Shown one piece after another: positions 15,385 to 16,724 of a stretch of 16,724 nucleotides of DNA. The position numbers and the translations under genes were made by a program. The stretch is from JADKIH01 sp964486655 (GTDB taxonomy: Bacteria > Bacteroidota > Bacteroidia > AKYH767-A > 2013-40CM-41-45): assembly GCA_964486655.1 (NCBI GenBank), contig CAZAON010000496.1, forward strand, positions 1 through 16,724. Reading direction: 5' to 3'. A model generated the notes under the pieces. It was not told the DNA's origin. It saw nothing but the letters and a program-made list of their open reading frames with translations, and did not search any database. Numbering within the stretch: the first letter of the stretch is position 1; each line of letters begins with the position of its first letter.

Positions 15385-16614
15385 ATGCCTAAAACTTCAC
15401 GTAAGGGCCGTGAAATGCCGCCCTCCCCGATCCGCAAACTTGTCCCATTCGCTGAAAAAGCTAAAAAAGAAGGCAAGAAAATTTATCATCTAAACATCGG
15501 GCAGCCCGACATTGAGACGCCCGAAACAATGCTCAATGCCATTCACACTTTTCCTTATAAGATAGTCGAATACTCTCATTCGGCCGGCACTGAATCGTAC
15601 CGCAAGAAACTGGTTACTTATTATAGCCGTTTCAATATAAATATTGATTATACTGACCTTATCGTTACAACAGGAGGATCAGAAGCAATCGCCATAGCTA
15701 TGAACAGTTGCATGGATCCCGGTGATGAACTTCTCATTGCCGAACCGTATTATGCAAACTACAACGGCTTTTCAACACAGGCGAATGTGAAAGTCGTTCC
15801 TATTCGTTCAACAATTGAAACAGGCTTCGCACTCCCTCCCATCAGCGAATTTGAAAAACTGATCACTCCCGCGACTAAAGGAATCATGATCTGCAATCCG
15901 TCTAATCCGACAGGATATCTCTATACGGCTGATGAGATGAATAAACTCAAAGAACTTGTAAAGAAATATGACCTGTGGCTTTTCTCCGATGAAGTTTATC
16001 GCGAATTTGCCTATGACGGAAAAAAATTCATCTCCGCTCTTTCACTTGAAGGCATCGAACAGAATGTAATCATGCTCGATTCCATTTCCAAGCGATACAG
16101 CGCATGTGGCGCCAGAATCGGAGCTCTTGTGTCAAGAAACAAAGATCTTATGGCTACGGCTCTGAAATTTGCTCAGGCCAGACTTAGTCCGCCTACATTC
16201 GGACAATATGCAGCCGAAGCCGCTATCGATACACCCGATTCGTATTTTGAAAAAGTGATTACGGAATATGTAAATCGAAGAGACTATGTTGTAAAATCTC
16301 TCAACAGCATTGAAGGTGTTTTTTGCCCTTCACCGAGCGGAGCATTCTATTGCATTGCCCGACTCCCAATCGATAATTCAGATAAGTTTTGCCAGTGGTT
16401 GCTTGAAAAATTCTCTTACGAAAACGAAACGGTGATGCTTGCACCGGCAACAGGTTTCTATTCGCACCCTGACCTGGGAATTGATGAAGTTCGTATTGCC
16501 TACGTTCTGAATCAAAATGATCTTAAGAAAGCTATTAAATGCCTGGAGGAGGCTTTAAAAGTTTATCCGGGACGCAGAGATGCAAAAATTACTGAGAACG
16601 CTCATCAGGCTTAA
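15385..16614 (+). CDS. PLP-dependent class I/II aminotransferase
   Basis: A 409-residue fold-type I aminotransferase that moves an amino group between an amino acid and a 2-oxo acid; the exact substrate cannot be read from the sequence, though aspartate or aromatic amino acids are likely. Seen: HLNIGQPDIETP at 35-46, TTGGSEA at 95-101, EPYYANY at 120-126, CNPSNPTG at 170-177 with N174, FSDEVYREF at 200-208 with D202 and Y205, the Schiff-base lysine K236 in DSISKRYSACGARIG with R244, and an arginine in DEVRIAYV near the C-terminus, likely binding the substrate carboxylate. The start at 15385 agrees with related proteins (MPPSPIRKL follows at 11-19). It is separated from the DUF1573 genes by the terminator and is probably its own unit. 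It might serve the last step of Phe/Tyr synthesis, but it is about 12 kb from the aromatic genes. Confidence 0.92.
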   Translation: MPKTSRKGREMPPSPIRKLVPFAEKAKKEGKKIYHLNIGQPDIETPETMLNAIHTFPYKIVEYSHSAGTESYRKKLVTYYSRFNINIDYTDLIVTTGGSEAIAIAMNSCMDPGDELLIAEPYYANYNGFSTQANVKVVPIRSTIETGFALPPISEFEKLITPATKGIMICNPSNPTGYLYTADEMNKLKELVKKYDLWLFSDEVYREFAYDGKKFISALSLEGIEQNVIMLDSISKRYSACGARIGALVSRNKDLMATALKFAQARLSPPTFGQYAAEAAIDTPDSYFEKVITEYVNRRDYVVKSLNSIEGVFCPSPSGAFYCIARLPIDNSDKFCQWLLEKFSYENETVMLAPATGFYSHPDLGIDEVRIAYVLNQNDLKKAIKCLEEALKVYPGRRDAKITENAHQA

Positions 16615-16631
16615 TTGATTGCCTGACACAA

Positions 16632-16651
16632 TAAAGATGTAAAAATCTTTA
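16632..16651. terminator. Small hairpin between convergent genes
   Basis: TAAAGAT (16632-16638) pairs with ATCTTTA (16645-16651) around a 6-base loop. It is AT-rich and lacks a clear U tract on either strand, so it is at best a weak bidirectional terminator between the aminotransferase and the converging frame. Confidence 0.3.
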
Positions 16652-16663
16652 CCCGAATAAGAC

Positions 16664-16724
16664 CTACTCAAAATCCGTGTAGATCAGATACTTCTTTCTG
16701 ATTTTTTTGAATTGTTCTATACCC
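16664..16724 (-). CDS. C-terminal end of an unidentified gene, cut by window edge
   Basis: On the minus strand an open frame enters from the right edge and ends at a TAG at 16666-16664. The 19 visible residues read GIEQFKKIRKKYLIYTDFE, with a composition and charge pattern like a normal protein C-terminus and a position expected for a convergent neighbour 49 bases from the aminotransferase stop. It is too short to assign to a family. It may be a chance frame. Confidence 0.4.
   Translation of the reverse strand, partial: GIEQFKKIRKKYLIYTDFE
16681..16708 (+). terminator. Possible terminator of the aminotransferase gene
   Basis: AGATCAGA (16681-16688) can pair with TCTGATTT (16697-16704), including one G-U, around an 8-base loop and overlapping a run of seven T (16702-16708). 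It lies 66 bases after the aminotransferase stop, within the putative convergent frame. The stem is AT-rich, so strength is doubtful. Confidence 0.4.

Overview
This is chromosomal, housekeeping-type DNA from a member of the Bacteroidota (Bacteroidetes). Four things point there: a fused LpxC/FabZ protein, a PorX-type response regulator with a PglZ/alkaline-phosphatase-like output domain, a DAHP synthase with a C-terminal chorismate mutase, and several promoters of the Bacteroidota form (TTTG, about 20 bases, TAnnTTTG) next to gene starts. The class or genus cannot be fixed from the sequence alone. No tRNA, rRNA, CRISPR array, transposase or phage gene was seen.

Layout. (1) 1-3352, minus strand: a shikimate-pathway operon, read in the order DAHP synthase/chorismate mutase, aroB, aroA; aroA runs off the left edge. 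(2) 3409-4633, plus: proline dehydrogenase, sharing a short divergent promoter region with the aromatic operon. (3) 4634-4819: an intergenic stretch between convergent genes that holds a tandem repeat and a near-terminal inverted repeat. (4) 4820-11943, minus: an HD-domain phosphohydrolase, lpxD, lpxC/fabZ, lpxA, a lone ABC ATPase, tsaE and an alanine-dehydrogenase-like gene. Most of these are tightly packed or overlapping. lpxD, lpxC and lpxA give the first steps of lipid A synthesis plus 3-hydroxyacyl-ACP dehydration. (5) 12076-13675, plus: porX, divergent from the HD gene. (6) 13790-15360, plus: three tandem secreted DUF1573 proteins closed by a strong intrinsic terminator. (7) 15385-16614, plus: a class I/II aminotransferase. 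The last 61 bases look like the C-terminus of a convergent gene.

Several starts differ from the longest open frame: lpxD, the HD gene, porX and the first DUF1573 gene are shorter here. The choice rests on family N-termini and, for the last three, on TAnnTTTG boxes that would lie inside the longer frame.

The points most worth a second look are the DUF1573 triplet with an invariant CGC motif, the alanine-dehydrogenase-like enzyme lacking the expected catalytic histidine, the orphan ABC ATPase coupled to tsaE, the repeat element at 4681-4815, and promoter boxes so close to start codons that leaderless mRNAs are likely. No clearly new multi-gene system was found; the DUF1573 array is the best candidate for undescribed biology.
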